Notes: generated by a model not told the origin, from the sequence alone. DNA of 52,000 nt from Cristatella mucedo (GCA_009760855.2 WPIO01000068.1:1023001-1075000), one strand, 5' to 3'. Positions 12,690 to 25,120 are shown, counted from the first letter of the stretch. Numbers and translations: made by a program.

Positions 12690-13500
12690 AAAATGGGCTC
12701 GCAGTGTGCATATCTCCTGTAACGCACGCACGAAATCTGGCTGTCATACTTCAGTGTGACCTCTCACTGGACAAGCGCATCTGCCCGGCAGCCGTTAGCA
12801 GACTTTAAGCTGGGTGACATTGCACAATTCGGGCCTGCTTAGATTAGACGCATGCCGCATCTAAGCAAGTGTGACTTCCCGTATCGATATCTGTAACTCG
12901 CTTCTACCAGGTTTTCCGACCCGTTGAATAGGGCACTCACAGTTGGGGCACACCTCTGCAGCTAGGTTGTTTGTCGTGAGCGTCGCACTTGCCATATCAC
13001 ACAACTTCTCACCGACCTGCACTAGCTGTCCGTCGAGCATCGTTTCGACTTCAGGATTTTGTCCCTCGCCTTCAGGTACCCTCACTCTCTTGCTCCAGCT
13101 TACCGATCCGAACTATTTCACAAGCAGGCCTGGCATCGTACCGCCAGCTCTTCTGATGTAAGTCGCCTAACTCTGTCTGTAAGCAAACTCAAATCCTTTA
13201 TAGACCGTGCCTTCAGTTCGTATGCTCTAGAAGCTCGGAACTCACTTCCAACTGAAGTCACGGCATCCCCTGATTGATGACATTTAAAAAGAAGCTAAAG
13301 ATCAAATGGTTCCTCTCACAATTGGTTTTTCCTTGCGATTCGTCGTTTGTGTGCGCATGCGTGCTGACACTGTACATGTTATCACTAAGCAATTGATGCA
13401 ATTTCTATCCAGCACACATAAAGTGCATAGAAAAAGATTTGGTACGCTTTGGGCGCTATACGTGTCACATTATCAGGTTATTGTTATTGCTTATTTGCAT
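12690..13500 (+). mobile_element. family-1 LINE, 5'-truncated copy
   Basis: Similar to the main copy from the 'saRNLgv' region onward: a 'isPt..dl' segment, a 'LKSFidrAFSSyA' segment at about 13190-13240, the 3' UTR with 'gtgctgacactgtacatgt', and a tail (tgcatagaaaaagatttggt, gggcgctata) near 13425-13465. Stops and frameshifts throughout. Confidence 0.75.
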
Positions 13501-13591
13501 CTCTCAGTACTGCTATAATTGCCCTGGTTGACGAAGGAGTACTGGCGTCTAGATTCCTTGAGTTAGTCTCTTTAGAAATCCCAGGAACGTT

Positions 13592-14049
<458 letters not shown>

Positions 14050-14052
<3 letters not shown>

Positions 14053-14816
14053 GAGAGCTCGAAGCTGCTGAGTTCAAAAAACATTTCCGTCTTGGTTGCG
14101 AAGATCGCGGGGCGAATGGTAGGAGGGGTTAAAGTCACGAGCGAGGCTCGAGCGATTGACCGCACTCACACTAACTGGAACAAGCTGCACATGGAGCCGG
14201 TGCCAGTGCAGCTGCCTGTGGAATAACTCGACCCGCCGAAGCTTGCAGCGTGGCCTAGTGGCGGAGAGTACGCAGACAGACAGCCGGCAGACACGCCGAA
14301 TACGCGCCTGCGTCTTATCACCCCTGCAAAGTGACAGCTTGTGCTTGTAACCCGCGAAACATCGTTCAAAGCAGTGACGGATTTGCAAAAAACATATGAA
14401 ACATCTCAGATGATGATTAGCTCAAAACTGCACCGCACTGAATTACCACTAAAGGTCGGCTGAGCTATGTCGGTGGAGCAGGAGCGAACGCGTACGCCCA
14501 ACCGTAGTGCTCGAAGTTATCCTTTTTTCACGAATGGCTAATAGGGCAGGGGAAATGTGCAAGGTGCACAACTGCGTTAAGGCGCTCAACTTTGGGCCTG
14601 ATCACTTGGGCAGTTTCGGCAGGATCGGACACGATTCAACGGTTCAACGGTCTGTCCTTTGCGTATTAATTTCCGCGACAACAGTTATAGCAGCTGAACG
14701 ACACGTTAGTCACCTTCGAGTACGTTTGAGGCGGGCGGGTAGCCATCTTATCCATTTGCTTCAGCCTTTTTGACGAGCCTAACTTATTGCGGCGGCGAGT
14801 GTGTAGAAAAACCACC
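14050..14816. other. no gene recognised
   Basis: Mixed-composition sequence. Nothing supportable beyond short open frames. Confidence 0.35.
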
Positions 14817-15521
14817 ATGCCAGCACGATCCGAAGCCGCGGACCGGCAGAAGGGGCATCGAAGGACAGGCTTGTCTGAAGTGACCAACTGCTTCTCTACT
14901 AGCTTTCAAATACGGCCCCTCCCCCTCGCCCCCCCCCCCCTGAGATCCTCGCGTCTCGGCCACGCTGCCCGCAACTCACACAATGGAGCTGGCAACAGCG
15001 CCACTCTCTGGTGGACAGCGCCCTCTGGTGGACAGCGCCCTCTGGTGGACAGCGCCGCAACTCCCGGAATGTCCGCCGGAGCATCACCGCAGGCGGGATG
15101 GGCTGAGCGCCTGAGCGGGTTGGTCGGCATATGGTGGAAATCGGATGGAAATCTTGGTGGATATCTTGGTGGATATCTTGGTGGAAATCGACGTGAGGTC
15201 GTGAGCGGCCAGGCTACCGAGCTGTCCAGACACTGTTTGTGTGCGCCGAGTCACTCCGGAGTGGGACGCTCGGCTCGCATCTCGACTCGCTCTCAAGAAG
15301 GTGGATCGCACCTCAAGAGTAAAGGCTTGCCAAAGCGTCTCGGAGGCTTCCTCCTCAGACACGTCCACAGCTTTTCTCTACCCTTCGTGGTAGCTTTTGC
15401 CCTAACCCCTTTTCGAACCTATATCCGTATCGTGTTTACACTTCTAGAGCATTGCCTTACAGATCGCCATCGGACTGCTCGAGAGAACGAGTCAAGGGCA
15501 GCCTTTTCTGCTAGGGAATAG
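14817..15521 (+). CDS. unidentified 234-residue open frame
   Basis: I do not recognise a family. The ATG at 14817 sits in accaccATG, a textbook Kozak context, and the frame runs 235 codons to a stop. It is the longest open frame here that is neither LINE nor microsatellite. It crosses a 17-bp tandem triplet (15006-15056) and a 12-bp one (15151-15186, read as repeated GGYL). The C-terminal part (residues about 190-220, LPFVVAFALTPF and around) is hydrophobic and could span a membrane. No splice signals were needed, but GC richness makes long chance frames likely. It could equally be non-coding. Confidence 0.22.
   Translation: MPARSEAADRQKGHRRTGLSEVTNCFSTSFQIRPLPLAPPPLRSSRLGHAARNSHNGAGNSATLWWTAPSGGQRPLVDSAATPGMSAGASPQAGWAERLSGLVGIWWKSDGNLGGYLGGYLGGNRREVVSGQATELSRHCLCAPSHSGVGRSARISTRSQEGGSHLKSKGLPKRLGGFLLRHVHSFSLPFVVAFALTPFRTYIRIVFTLLEHCLTDRHRTARENESRAAFSARE
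15006..15056. repeat. 17-bp tandem repeat, three copies
   Basis: Three identical copies of ctctggtggacagcgcc, head to tail. Confidence 0.97.
15151..15186. repeat. 12-bp tandem repeat, three copies
   Basis: atcttggtggat twice, then atcttggtggaa. The preceding bases (tggaaatcggatggaa) are a degenerate extension. Confidence 0.93.
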
Positions 15522-16464
15522 CCGAGATTTGACCACGGAGGGACCATACCTTGAACTTACCAGAGGCAGCCAATCATGCCGCATGCATCTGCCCGCCAAC
15601 CTTCACATGAATCCCGAGGCGAAAGGGGCCCGTTGTCTCCCACTTCCTCGAAGCAAGCCCACGTGTTCTCCAGCGGTCGACATCGGTACCGCCTGTCATT
15701 GTCACCTGCTCACCGACCGCCACGTGGATACTCACGTGGTAACTTCACGTGGAGGCTTTCACGGTTCTCCAAGGACGCATACAATAGCTGCCAATGGGCC
15801 AGGCACAGTGTGCAATCGATAAGCCAGCGGCACAGACCGGTAGCGCAGACCGCGTGAGAGAAAGCACGTGGCTGCCTTGCATGGCAGAGCGATGAGTCAT
15901 ACCAGCAAATGGCCGCGAGGCGCTCTCGCCTGGTGGCGTCGTGGGGAGGCGCCGTTGCGTAGCCAGAACGGTGGCGACATGACTGGCCTCTCAAGCTCAA
16001 GTTCAAGTTTAGAACCGGAGGCCGGCTGTCGCGTGTAAAGAACGCGACTCAATCAAGTCGCAATCGCCAAACCGATATATATTCTCTGTCGCCGTCTCCT
16101 AGAGCTTCTGCCAACATCGACCAGCTTCGACGGCTTTCTACTCGGAACTCACCGCCATGTGGTGCCTGACATCGAGCTGGCCGCAGTCTCAACTGGCCAA
16201 AGCACCAATAACCAGGCCATAAACGCCACCGGATCATAAACGACTACGTAAACGACGGAATAGCAAGACCATAAACGACTACAGGCCATAAATCGGGCGC
16301 AGCGAGGTTGACCTCGCATAAGACAGGTCCTATACCTTATGCATGCAGCGTGCAAGGATGGATTGCTTGCTGTAGTACTCAAACCAGCGAGCCGAGTCGT
16401 GGAGCTCGCCACCGTTTGGCCGAGACCCAGGGGCACTTCTTTCCTTATGTTTGCATTCTTCTTG
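15522..16464. other. no gene recognised
   Basis: Includes a loose cluster of 'cataaacg' motifs at about 16215-16300. No coding support. Confidence 0.35.
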
Positions 16465-16650
16465 TTGTTTATATTCTTGTTCGTTGAGCATGCTGCGACT
16501 AGCCATTCGGTCGTGCTTCCTTGGCAGCAAATTTAAAGTGCCTAGAAAGAGATTGATAATAATGTACTTGATAAAGCGCCCTCAGAGAACTTAATCTCTT
16601 TCTAGGAGATTGAGTTCTCTGAGGGTGCTACATCAAATATATTATTATTA
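16465..16650 (+). mobile_element. family-1 LINE 3' tail carrying a nested insertion
   Basis: The + strand 3' UTR end ('gagcatgctgcgactagcc', 'gcttccttggcagcaaattt', 'aaagtgcctagaaagagattg') stops at 16555 and resumes at 16606 (gagattgagttctctgaggg), ending in ATTATTATTA. The 50 bp between is a separate insertion of the same tail in reverse. Confidence 0.85.
16556..16605 (-). mobile_element. 50-bp tail-only insertion with 7-bp TSD
   Basis: Reverse complement of the family-1 LINE/SINE tail, from ctagaaagagatt to the ATTATTAT end. It is flanked by direct repeats gagattg at 16549-16555 and 16606-16612. Removing it and one repeat restores an uninterrupted tail. This is what target-primed insertion of an extremely 5'-truncated transcript would leave. 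Confidence 0.8.
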
Positions 16651-17617
<967 letters not shown>

Positions 17618-18475
17618 GCGAGGTACGAGTTTCCTCTCGCTCCGGGCAGGGGCGGCACGAAGCGGATCGGGTCGGATCCATGCGGCGCCGGCGGCCGATT
17701 GAATGCACGGGCGGCAAGTTAAATCGTGAACGATGGACGAAGCGCCAGGCTTTGAAAGTCACAGCGAGCTCAGAGCGGATGAAGTGGCTCTCTGGGATGC
17801 CTTGCCTGCCGCCGACTTCCGGCAGGTTCATCTAGAGTGTGAGACCACTTCCATGCCAGAGAGAAGATTGAGTGCACGTCTGCGCCACCGTGATGGGCGA
17901 CAGTGACTCGATTGCCACGCGCGAGGACGTTCCAACCCAGCTTTCTCAAGCATTTCCTGGCATAAGCCCGTCAGGATCACGCCCCATCCCACTATGACTC
18001 ACTGACCGTCAGACCATAAATCCAAGTGAGCTACCGCGGTCAGGCCCATGCCTTTTATAATGGTCAAGTCGTAAGTCATGCAAAAATATTGTTCATACGT
18101 AATCATAAATCACGCTGCTCACATGCATCGGCTTATTGTGGCTGTTTCATAAGTAGCTCTCATACTGATTCAGTGGCCAAGCTTATTTATCATAATCGAG
18201 GGTCAGCTGTCAAGCTGCTCAGAGTTCATGATCGCAGCGTATTGCTCATCTAATCTATGTGCGGCAACGTACGGTACAGTTGCTTCCCTGAGCCTGCCGC
18301 AGCGCTGTCCCGAGAGAAAGGCCCAACACGGAGCTGCCAGCGCTTTCTTCACACAGACCTTTCACACACCGAAAATGTGCGTCTCAGATACAGACTTTTC
18401 TGAGCTCATGTGAAGCAAGAACACGAGAGCCTGATACAGCCGGAGGGGTCGCTCGTAGCTGCAGCAGATAGCGAT
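17618..18475. other. no gene recognised
   Basis: No repeat or exon that I can support, apart from the donor-like site just after the CAG array. Confidence 0.35.
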
Positions 18476-18610
18476 GGTCTGTTGGCTACCCTAGAATGCG
18501 TACCGAAAGCCGCTTAGGCTGTGAGTGCACTACACTGCATCCTCCTGCGTAACACCCATGTAGCCTTCATGACTTTGTGGAGTTACAGACGGAGATACAT
18601 TACGTACGTG
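18476..18610 (+). mobile_element. family-2 LINE 3' end, short copy
   Basis: About 130 bp nearly matching the last 130 bp of the family-2 LINE at 47060-47188: 'aatgcgtaccgaaagccgct', 'gcgtaacacccat', 'gactttgtggagttac', ending 'gacggagatacattac'. It is a severely 5'-truncated insertion. Confidence 0.88.
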
Positions 18611-19051
18611 GTACCGCCTGCCACCGTCGTCGCCGCAGGTGTATAGGTTTACTCGGTCGGTGGCTCATTTCAATGTAACACGAGCACATCTAACTCAAGG
18701 TAGCCTTAACCCATATTATGACAACACGCGTCCGGTTCCTAAATTAAGATCCTTGAGTGGAAATTCTAGATTAATTATAATTAATTATTATTGTTATTCA
18801 CTTTAGTCGTGCAGCGCTGCCTATCCTCTCTATCGGAAACCGAGTCGTGAAAACTTTCTTCGCTGTGATAGCGTCTGCTGTTCCTTTATCGTGTAACTTC
18901 TTCCATCGCCAACGCTTTCAATAGAAGTCCTGTTAGGTTCAGCAGAAGGAAAGCATCACAAATGCATGCTGATAGTAGTTTGTTCATTTTGTTTGTGCAC
19001 GGGCATATTTGATGAGACCAGTTAATGGTTAATGAGTGGTTTGCATTCCAG
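18611..19051. other. no gene recognised
   Basis: Contains an AT-rich 'taattataattaattatt' stretch near 18775. Nothing else is supportable. Confidence 0.35.
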
Positions 19052-19242
19052 CCGGTGTTGGAGAAGTCAGCGACGATAACGAGCGACTCCATTCTCTTCT
19101 GCCGACCGTGATAGAAAATGAAAGGATCAGTGCGCCGGTGGGTCAATCGGCGCTGGCAATGCTGCTCGGCATGAACGCACCATCCGCTGCACAACGCGGC
19201 GTGAAACTACTTTGCCGCACCGTGACTCGGGTCACTTGCGAT
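19052..19242 (+). CDS. possible upstream exon of bZIP gene A
   Basis: Candidate only. An acceptor (gtttgcattccag|cc) opens a frame reading GVGEVSDDNERLHSLLP and on through SALAMLLGMNAPSA. It stays open to a donor gat|gttagt at 19242, which leaves phase 0, the phase that the basic-region exon of gene A (20911) needs. The residue mix is protein-like and not repeat-derived. Against it: no family match, a non-consensus donor, and open frames on the other strand. If not an exon, it is unique non-coding sequence. Confidence 0.22.
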
Positions 19243-20910
19243 GTTAGTTCGTCGCCACGCTGAACGAGCAGAAGAGTCTCGACGCTGTCATTTGAATCAA
19301 TATGCGCTCGCTATTTGCACGGAGCTGCCAGAAATCGGGCTTCCTCATATTACGACCGGGGCGAGGAGCTGCGAATGGCAGAGCTGATAGCTTTTCAACG
19401 ATCGGAACGGATCTCTCGCGCTTGATTCGAAGCGGCAGATCGTTCGATCCGTGCCGCGGCCGCATCTCGTGCCACAGCTGCACAGAAGCTGAAATTTTTG
19501 CAGCTAGGCTACGAGCGTGTTGATTTCATAATTTCAAAGGATTGCTGATGCGACGTCATGCAAATTCTCACCCGCGAAGAAAGAAAATGACGGCAAAAAA
19601 CCGTTAATACTGATAATAATAATGATAATGATAAAAACGACGGATCGTTTTTTTCACAGCAGGCACCAGAGGGGAGTCCTATCGACGCAGGTGTCTGTCC
19701 CACTGTCGCCAGTTCTTTCTCGTCCGATCATCTCATTCAGGCTAAGGAACGCTACGAGGCAGCGAGAAATTGTGACTCAGCTGAAAGAGCCCTTGTGATT
19801 TTACTGAAATTTCAAATTGCTGTACATAAGCCGGCTATAGGGAATGCTCGCATACAAACAGCTAATTCAGCATAAGCTCATGTCGGCATATAGGATTAGC
19901 ATCGAACCGATCGCCAATACCGACGACGCACGGAGGTGACCGTCACCGAGCGTAAAAATCCTGCCGGGGCACAGGATAAGGCAAGGTAAAACTCCAGGTC
20001 AGCCCTCCTCGTCAGGCGAGCCTCAGTCGTCGTATCTATGGTCGATAGTAGTGAGCACAAGTTTTTATGTGCTGTTGTGATTCATTTCAAGAGTCCGTAT
20101 CTTTAGGCGCAAGCTTAATTAATGCTTCAGCCGACATTAACAGTACAGCTACGGTCGCGAGTTTAGATCCAGATTGTAACCTGAGCTTGTTACAACCCGA
20201 ATTGCCCGCTTCTTTAGTAGCGGAACACTTTCCCTGCCAAGCTAGCCAGGCGCCACTTTGACAGAATGCCACCGTGTCCTTCACTGCTTTCACAAGTTTG
20301 GCTCTGTAGTTATCATTAGTATTGCCGCTATGTATGTACCATGCTCGCATGAAGGTTTCGTAGAAGCAAAATCTCGACATTGCTTTCAACTTAGTGAAGT
20401 ACTCAGCAAGAAAAGAGTGCTTGTTAGATATAGGCGATAATTTTCGTCCGCGTAAAGAGATTAAAGAAGAAAGAAAGAGAAAAGAAACTTAAAAAGAAAG
20501 CGCAAAACTTCAGGATGAAGGTGCATCAAAACTGCAGCATGCGCAACCTGCGAAAAACTGATGCAGCAGCGAGTGCCGTACGTGAATAGCATGTAAAGTG
20601 GTAAACGCAATACATAAACAACAAGCAGTAGTAGGTGCATTTCATGAACAGCTGGAGCAAAAGTGAATCACGCCGATGGTCGATAGAACCAAGTTAGAAC
20701 AGCTACTCAAAGTGGAGTGGACTATAGTTAAATAAAAGTCATTTAGGTGACATTTATAAGAGGAGCTATATGTGGACGAATATTTTCGACTCGGGACACT
20801 AATCTGCGATGCTGTTATGCTCCCGGCTTGTCGAGTGGAGCCTCCGTGGCCCTAAAAACATCTGCCAAACTGTAGCGATTGCAAGATGGTTTCTTTGCGT
20901 CTGTTTTCAG
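19243..20910. other. intergenic or intronic, no supported exon
   Basis: A GATAAT-type simple repeat lies near 19612-19634. A 64-codon frame at 20067-20261 looks protein-like but lacks usable splice signals. The 3' end (20881-20910) is a pyrimidine-rich acceptor tract, ttctttgcgtctgttttcag, for the next exon. Confidence 0.4.
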
Positions 20911-21045
20911 GTCACATCGTGCCGTACTGGGGGCACTTTAGTAGCTGCAGATGCTGCGATGCAACGCCACCGGAGAGAGTTGAACAAGATCGCAGCTCAG
21001 CGGTGCCGCCAACGCATGAAGGAGAGAGCTCTCACTACTCAAAAG
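20911..21045 (+). CDS. bZIP gene A, basic-region exon (FOS/ATF3/JDP2-like)
   Basis: Encodes 45 residues between a strong acceptor (ctgttttcag, ending 20910) and a donor (aag|gtacga). It holds the DNA-contacting basic region with the bZIP signature N-x2-A-A-x2-C-R (NKIAAQRCR) followed by a basic stretch and ALTTQK. In FOS, ATF3 and JDP2 an intron falls at the equivalent point, just before the zipper, and here the exon also ends in phase 0. The partner zipper exon is at 22835. Twenty of the last 26 residues match gene B. Likely a nuclear transcription factor binding AP-1/CRE sites as a dimer. The upstream exon(s) and start codon are not settled; 19052-19242 is one candidate. Confidence 0.85.
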
Positions 21046-21241
21046 GTACGATGTACGATTGCTGGAGCTCAGCGACGGTTCAAAGTGGCCTGTGATTTTA
21101 ACCCAATTTCGTATTAGCTTGGTGGAGCTTTGTGCAAGTGTGAGAATATACACGTGCATTTTGGTTGCCACACGTAAGTGCAAGTTCGTACAAACATTCG
21201 CAGCAGGAGTTCGCACTTATTGCCAGCCGTTTAATTGCTCC

Positions 21242-21246
<5 letters not shown>

Positions 21247-21286
<40 letters not shown>

Positions 21287-21294
21287 TCACTTTA
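21247..21294. repeat. (CT)n microsatellite
   Basis: Short CT run with a small CACT variation at its end, inside the intron of bZIP gene A. Confidence 0.95.
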
Positions 21295-21659
21295 GCTAGT
21301 AGAACTCGTCATTAATTGTGATATCTAGGCTGACGTTCTGTATATACCTGTAGCTGCTTTTTCCGAAAAGTACTGGGCTGTGGCTTGCTCCAATAAAGCC
21401 ACAAAACCACGGTGTGTTAGAGCTCCGATTAAGTAGCTGCTAGATATCTAGCAGCTACTGCATTGCGCCCCCGATTTCTGAAATTCAAAAGTTAAGAGTA
21501 ATTTCTCTATCATGATTTAGACTTTGCTGCACTCCAAAGAGTAGTGAATGTGGAGCTACGAGTTTCCTTACATAAATTTACCCAAGTAAATTATTTTCAT
21601 CTAGCTAAATACCGGTAAACTATAGCATTTCCTGAGCTGCACCGTGACACTTCAGAGCC

Positions 21660-21899
21660 CTCACTTGGCCGGATGAGTACGCTTAACTGCTTGCCCGATG
21701 AGCGGTGAGTGTGTTTTGCATCTTTCCAAGTGGGCGGTGATTACGCTTCACTAGATTACTTCTTACTGGATGAGCTGCGAGTCCGTTGCACCTCTTGCCG
21801 GGTGATGGTTGATGATGCTTCGCTGCTTGCCAGGTGAGCGGTGAGTCTGTTTCGGCTCTTGCCTTGAGAGCGGTGAGCACGCTTCGCTGCTTGCCAATA
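21660..21899. repeat. degenerate tandem repeat, about seven units of 30-39 bp
   Basis: Recurring pattern cttgcc-(a/g)ggtgagcggtgag followed by tacgcttcgctg, with heavy divergence between units (for example 21680-21720, 21785-21830, 21830-21865, 21866-21897). Each unit carries a 'ggtgag' 5'-splice-like hexamer. Confidence 0.75.
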
Positions 21900-22373
21900 G
21901 CTTCTTCTTTACTTCGTAGAAGCAGCCAGCATTAGGTTACACAATGTGTGCGCAGGGAAAACTTAAATGGCACAAAGTGGCTCTTCGAGCAACGAAAAAA
22001 GTCCATGGACGACGGTATCGAACAGGCGTGCGACTACGGCACACGAAGCGGTTTCGTGGAAGACATTGATCACCAAATGGCAAACGGAGTGGATTAGTAG
22101 AGATGCGGTAAATGGTGGCAACGGAAAATAGTGTATTGCCTAAAGTTCGCTAAAGTAATTAGTGCCAATACATTTCAATATATAGGCTATACTGAGCCTC
22201 CATAAACGTGTTTTACCACAAGCCACAGATGTCATCCGGGCCAGATCTTGCTCTTCGCTGGCTGATGACGGGCCTCTTGTGCCTGTCTAATACCCCGAGT
22301 CAGTTCGTACCGGTATGAATTCGCTAAATAGTGATGCTCGTCATAGATCTAGAGCATTGCTGCTCTCGCGCGC

Positions 22374-22532
<159 letters not shown>

Positions 22533-22834
22533 GAAAATTCGCCGAACGGTGTCGTTTGGAGCTAAATCTTGAAACACGGCCGCGGATCGCTGCCATCGCC
22601 CTCATCGGAGAGTACAGTATTCCTGCTAATTCGACTTGAAAGTCTCGACGGCTTGGGGCAGGCGCAAAGCTTTCTCGTATCACGCCGACGCCGTCGCTCC
22701 GACGGGCGTCGGCGCGATTTCACGACCGCGAGCGCCGCCCTGCCGCCTTGCATCTTAGGGCGGGGAAGGGCCATCGGTTGCCTCCCTAGCGGCTGCCTCG
22801 TCACCTGCACCGTCTCCTCACGGCTCCGCCGCAG

Positions 22835-23011
22835 GAGGTCGACGCTCTGCAGTCGAGGAACGTGGAGCTCCGCGCGAAAGTGTCGGAGCTCGAACGGCTG
22901 AAGGAGCGACTGCTTTCGCTGATGCGCGCTCACAGGCCGGCCGCTTCCGGAGCCGCTGTCAGCTCCACCGAAGCCGCCGCCGCCCGCCGCCGCCGTCAGC
23001 AGGATCGATGA
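22835..23011 (+). CDS. bZIP gene A, leucine-zipper exon and C terminus
   Basis: Begins right after the acceptor ccgccgcag in phase 0 and encodes 58 residues plus TGA. Leucines at exon residues 5, 12, 19 and 26 form four perfect heptads. The Asn at residue 9 (RNVEL) sits at an a-position. The zipper is followed by MRAHRPAAS, matching the (A/N)(H)RP motif after the zipper of FOS, ATF3 and JDP2. The tail is Ala/Arg-rich. Sixteen of the first 27 residues equal those of gene B. Coiled-coil dimerisation is the expected role. The reading frame and intron phase match the exon at 20911. Confidence 0.85.
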   Translation, partial: EVDALQSRNVELRAKVSELERLKERLLSLMRAHRPAASGAAVSSTEAAAARRRRQQDR

Positions 23012-23936
23012 AGACTCGTTTCTGAACGGCCGTGGCCCCGGCTGCAAGAACTTTTCGACCGGTACAGATCGGGCGCTTGCCGATTGGCCCAGCATCGGCC
23101 AGAGCTCGCCCGGCCCGTCGAGCCTTGCGCCCTGCAAGTCAGCGGCCGATCAGTCGGCTGACCGGCGCCTCCAGCCGTGCGGAACGTATCCAAAGTCACC
23201 CGGGAGCGACTCGGCGTATGACGCGCCGCTCGGCAGGATCGCACCGAGAAGTCCGCCGCCATTGCTCGCTGTGCAGAATTTTTTCGGCTGCTTCCAGACC
23301 ATTTCCGCCAGCTCCTCTTCCCGGCAGCCCGGTGTGCTCGCTCGCGTCGGGCCTAGCGGGCGCCCACAGGGAGACGACGGTTTGAGCTCGCTCACTGGCG
23401 GGCACACGTGACTTCTTTCATTAGTTTTTCTTACTGCAGTCGTGCGCGCAAGTCGACGCGGCTAGTGATGGCACTCAGATGACAGTGACTCAGGACTCAG
23501 TGACCCAAGCGCTCACTCACGAACAAACTCTCAGCAACTATGCTTGGCCAACCCGGTGCCCAGGAAGAGGGAATGACGGGGTTCGCCGCTGCAGTCTTCC
23601 TCTAAAGCCCGTCCTGTCGTGCTGCGACACTTGATCCATTAAAGCAAGCTCTAATTGAGATTCGCGGTGTTTGACGCAGGTAATGGCATCCATATACCGT
23701 GCGATATTTCCAGCGGAAGTGAGGGGCTCAGCAGCCGGAGGCGAATATGCATACGTGAGAGCGGTTGCTGCCTTGTATTAACATCTCGCTTTAGCGACTA
23801 ATTGTATATCGCCCTGAGATAACTCAATGGCTTTCTAGACAATTTAAATGTGCCATAAAAGCATGATCGAATAGTTAATGGAGACATCTCTCTCTGCGTA
23901 GAGGCTTAGTGATTTCAGGCTGAGATTAAGTTGGCA
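23012..23936. other. 3' flank of bZIP gene A
   Basis: GC-rich at first, with open frames that are likely chance. An AP-1-like TGACTCA is at 23486-23492. ATTAAA at about 23638 could be a polyadenylation signal. No other gene is supported. Confidence 0.4.
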
Positions 23937-24010
23937 GCTGGGCTCGAGCCCACACCCTCGGCCGAACATTATTCGGGGCGAGCACCTATGAGGCCGAGAA
24001 CGTATAAAAG
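23937..24010 (-). mobile_element. tRNA-SINE head, partial
   Basis: The complement of 23940-23957 reads gtgtgggctcgagccc (B-box-like), with 'ggtgctcgccccgaa' upstream on the minus strand, as in the SINE at 32085. The tail was not found. Confidence 0.55.
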
Positions 24011-24092
24011 CCAGCGCCACGAGACAGGCAGGCAGTTGTGTTTCTGAACTCGATATTGGCATTTGAACTGATTTGAGATCTGCTGAGCTGTG

Positions 24093-24262
24093 ATGGCACA
24101 CTAGGCAAGGCGGTTGCTTTTCACGACCTCCGTTCCGAGGTCGTTGGGGTTCGAATCTTGTGCTGGGTGATCTTTCATTGCCGCTGCAAGCGGTGGCGAT
24201 AGCCGCCGTACAAGCTCTTCTTTCGCTATACAAAAGAGGCCGTTAAAGCAGCTAGTATTTTA
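24093..24262 (+). mobile_element. tRNA-derived SINE, type 2 tail
   Basis: A-box-like ctaggcaaggcggttgc (24101-24117) and B-box ggttcgaatctt (24148-24159) at a tRNA-like distance, then a body with 'gccgctgcaagcggtggcga' and the tail 'ctcttctttcgctatacaaa'. The B box is one of the best preserved in the window. The 5' and 3' tRNA arms do not pair. Confidence 0.8.
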
Positions 24263-24713
24263 TCTTATTTTGCTGCAGACGCGTAACGCGTAACGCGAGT
24301 ACCGCAGAGTAGGGCGCTGCAGAGCGAAATCGTGAGCCACGTGAGTGCCGAGTTTTGATCGCGTGACCTCTTGCAGCGCTTGCAGTGCGGGCTTTGCACG
24401 CTAAAAAACTTGTCCCGAGGCTAACCGTGCTAGCGTAAGGGCCTAGGGCCATTTTTTTCGCACCCCATTCAAGGAGATTCTTCTCAGGTTGAATGTAAGA
24501 TGCACAGTGAAATGGTGGCTCGCTAAATCGGCTAGATTATGACCGCTTAGGTAGTATTTCATGGTTCCCAAATAAAACGATTAGGGATCAGTTATGCAAT
24601 AACCTTAGGTCAATTAAGCGGCTTATACAAGCCGGTGTCTAGTAGTATGCAACAGCTATTGCGAATAGCTATTAGGTAAGTCTTATTTATGATCGTTAAG
24701 CTTCAGGATCTTA
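24263..24713. other. no gene recognised
   Basis: Nothing supportable beyond short frames. Confidence 0.35.
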
Positions 24714-25120
24714 GTAGCCATCCAGACGCGAACGTGGTCGATGCTGTCTGAAAGGCAATTAAGCGAGTCGGATAAGGAGCGACGCTTAGATGAGTCGATG
24801 GATAGGTATGTATAGCGGGGTGACGTCGGCGCAGAAATGAAAGCCAAGATTGTGATCGGCGATGACTTTGGCCTGGAGCACTGTGCAGATAGTGGACAGA
24901 TTGAGGGTCAAGACAGGACCCGAGGTCCTTGTTACTTCAAGGGTTCTCTAGATGACTGTGAGCCATTTACGTCTACACTCTGACATGTTTCACTGAGGTA
25001 TGACCTAACCCAGTTTAGTACTCCGCCAGTGATACCTAGGTGCTTTGATATACACTGCACAAGGATCCGGCGGTCAACGGGGTCAAGTGCTGCTGATTGG
25101 TTCAAGAGCACCGGCAGGGG
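24714..25120 (-). mobile_element. LINE reverse-transcriptase fragment, third family
   Basis: The minus strand encodes an RT palm segment: QSAALDPVDRRIL (compare D-x-SAAFDT-x-DH in the other LINEs), then LGITGGVLNWVRSYLSE and QSVDVNGSQSS, then a decayed region matching the HFYADD neighbourhood near 24840. It is much more diverged from families 1 and 2 than those are within themselves. No 3' tail was found: an internal, dead fragment. Confidence 0.75.

Noticed and set aside
20067-20261. 64-codon frame considered as an exon of gene A
   Set aside because: It looks protein-like, but the Kozak context is weak and there is no donor in a phase that would reach 20911.
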